Below, piece by piece: positions 55,653 to 56,647 of a stretch of 56,647 nt of DNA. The DNA is from Flammula alnicola. Taxonomy: Eukaryota; Basidiomycota; Agaricomycetes; Agaricales; Strophariaceae. The notes below the pieces were generated by a model. It saw nothing but the letters and a program-made list of their open reading frames with translations, did no database searches and was not told the DNA's origin. The stretch is from positions 1 to 56,647 of the forward strand of contig JADNRV010000311.1 of assembly GCA_015499995.1 (NCBI GenBank), written 5' to 3'. Made by a program: the position numbers and the translations under genes. Position 1 is the stretch's first letter, and every line of letters begins with the position of its first letter.

Positions 55653-56647
55653 ATGCCCCGCGACAACGACGAGGAAGCCTTTCTCCGCACCATTCCTTGT
55701 GGAGTTCTCAAAGACTTCCGAGAATCAGTCAGTCATTGATTTATTTCCTTATCATACACGCTCAGAAAAGCCTAACAAAAATAGATGTATACGGAAGCCT
55801 TCCTGAGAGCGAATCCAGCCAGGTTTTTGGACACCGACTGGGTCAATGTCAACGATTTTCGACACTTTCTGAAGTCTCACAAGCCCTCCTTGAGAACTTC
55901 ATCCAGGAAAACCACGCCACCCTGACGCGTCAGACGCGTTCATCAAAAGGGAACGCGACGCGTCACCAGCCACCCTCGCACCTCTCGGATGTGCTTCTGG
56001 ATATTTTCGTACTTCTCACGAGGATGGAAAGGAATTGATTGAAATCTTGTCCAGCGACGATGAAGCGGAGACCTCGGACGCGGTCATAAAAAAGGAACGC
56101 GACATCTCACCCATTCTCACACCTGTCCGATCTTCTGCCCTTTTCCGTACTTCCCTCAATGACGGAAAAGAAGTTCTTGAACTTTTCTCTAGTGACGACG
56201 AGGCTGTGGATTTTCCCAAGCCAGATTTGGATGTCGGAATGAGCAGTGATTCGGACATTACGTCAAAGGTGAAACTCGGCTCTCACAGACTCAACCGCCA
56301 ACTTTGTGTCAATGCCATCGAATATCTCTCCTCACGCCCATCCTACTGGCCTGTCCCTCACGACAAACGGGCCTATGTTATTGATCTGAGCGATGAGAAG
56401 TATGACCAAATTTTCTACGACGAGGATGGAGAAATCCTCTCTATTGATGCTCTAATCAAAGATATGGTTCGTTAAATGTTCTCACCTCTTTTAATCCAAA
56501 TTGACCGTTTAATTCTTTACAGGACCAGGACTCATGGCGAGGTGGAACCGGAGAAGGCGACTCTCGCTCTACCATCAACATTTTTGCTGGAGAGGCAATC
56601 GAGTGTCGCAGAAGTCGCCTGAGGTGCTCAGGAATTCATGCGTGTGA
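55653..56647 (+). CDS. Ser/Asp-rich protein with internal repeats, partial at 3' end
   Basis: It starts MPRDNDEEAFLRTIPCGVLK (55653), with an intron after RES at about 55728-55785. Around 55810-55945 the frame must change, and I cannot place a clean intron, so a break or unusual splice is possible. From about 55935 one frame carries two similar ~47-residue repeats (DAFIKRERDASP ... ELIEILSSDDE and DAVIKKERDISP ... EVLELFSSDDE). After a further conserved part (RAYVIDLSDEKYDQIFYDED) there is an intron after KDM, and an exon with DQDSWRGGTGEGDSRS and ECRRSRLRCSGIHAC, a likely metal-binding start. It runs off the window. I recall this N-terminus as common in Agaricomycete orphan families. Confidence 0.5.

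Noticed and set aside
1..56647. CRISPR arrays, riboswitches, rRNA genes, bacterial promoters
   Set aside because: Not expected in a fungal genome, and no matching repeat-spacer or rRNA-like sequence was seen.

Overview
This window looks like repeat-rich DNA from a basidiomycete fungus, most likely an Agaricomycete. The genes have many short spliceosomal introns (about 50-70 nt, GT...AG). The gene content is typical of that group: a NACHT-type NLR, an alpha-kinase, PEX13, PIF/Harbinger and Ty3/gypsy elements, and paired Ser/Asp-rich or kinase-like orphan genes. No prokaryotic or CRISPR features are seen. All exon models were read by eye from splice signals and frame continuity.

Region 1 (1-14472) is the 3' part of a very large Ty3/gypsy retrotransposon. 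The C-terminal part of Pol (integrase plus GPY/F module) is on the plus strand and is followed by four multi-exon genes on the opposite strand (1855-3211, 3428-9217, 9603-10067, 10724-12706). A polypurine tract and a ~1.3 kb 3' LTR close the element. The second antisense gene is split by a 5.1 kb foldback element (3780-8902) that landed inside one of its introns. The foldback arms carry ~200-bp repeats and arrays of CAG/CTG-type hairpins. The retroelement seems to have inserted in the 5' end of a PIF/Harbinger element (14644-16903; two genes), so three elements are nested.

Region 2 (16907-28372) holds a SINE-like fragment, a second DNA transposon (about 19100-23010) with a 940-aa DDE-type protein of a family I cannot name, and a six-exon NACHT NLR (24071-26582). 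Next to PEX13 there is a 65-aa stand-alone copy of the NLR N-terminus.

Region 3 (28609-35508) is the most ordinary part: PEX13, an AT-hook protein, a small hypothetical protein and a large Ser/Pro-rich protein with a duplicated beta-type domain. The genes look intact and resemble single-copy host genes.

Region 4 (36100-42606) has twin hairpins with a shared core, a tandem pair of integrase-like DDE genes (the first copy shortened by several in-frame deletions, the second intact) and a ten-exon zinc-ribbon/alpha-kinase gene.

Region 5 (42607-56647) is mostly decayed or repetitive: GGCAAAA-rich palindromic DNA, tandem repeats, F-box-like relics, a ~0.7 kb inverted repeat with ~120-bp tandem units, a kinase-like pseudogene with a nuclease-like N-terminal part, and the 5' end of a gene with internal protein repeats that runs off the window.
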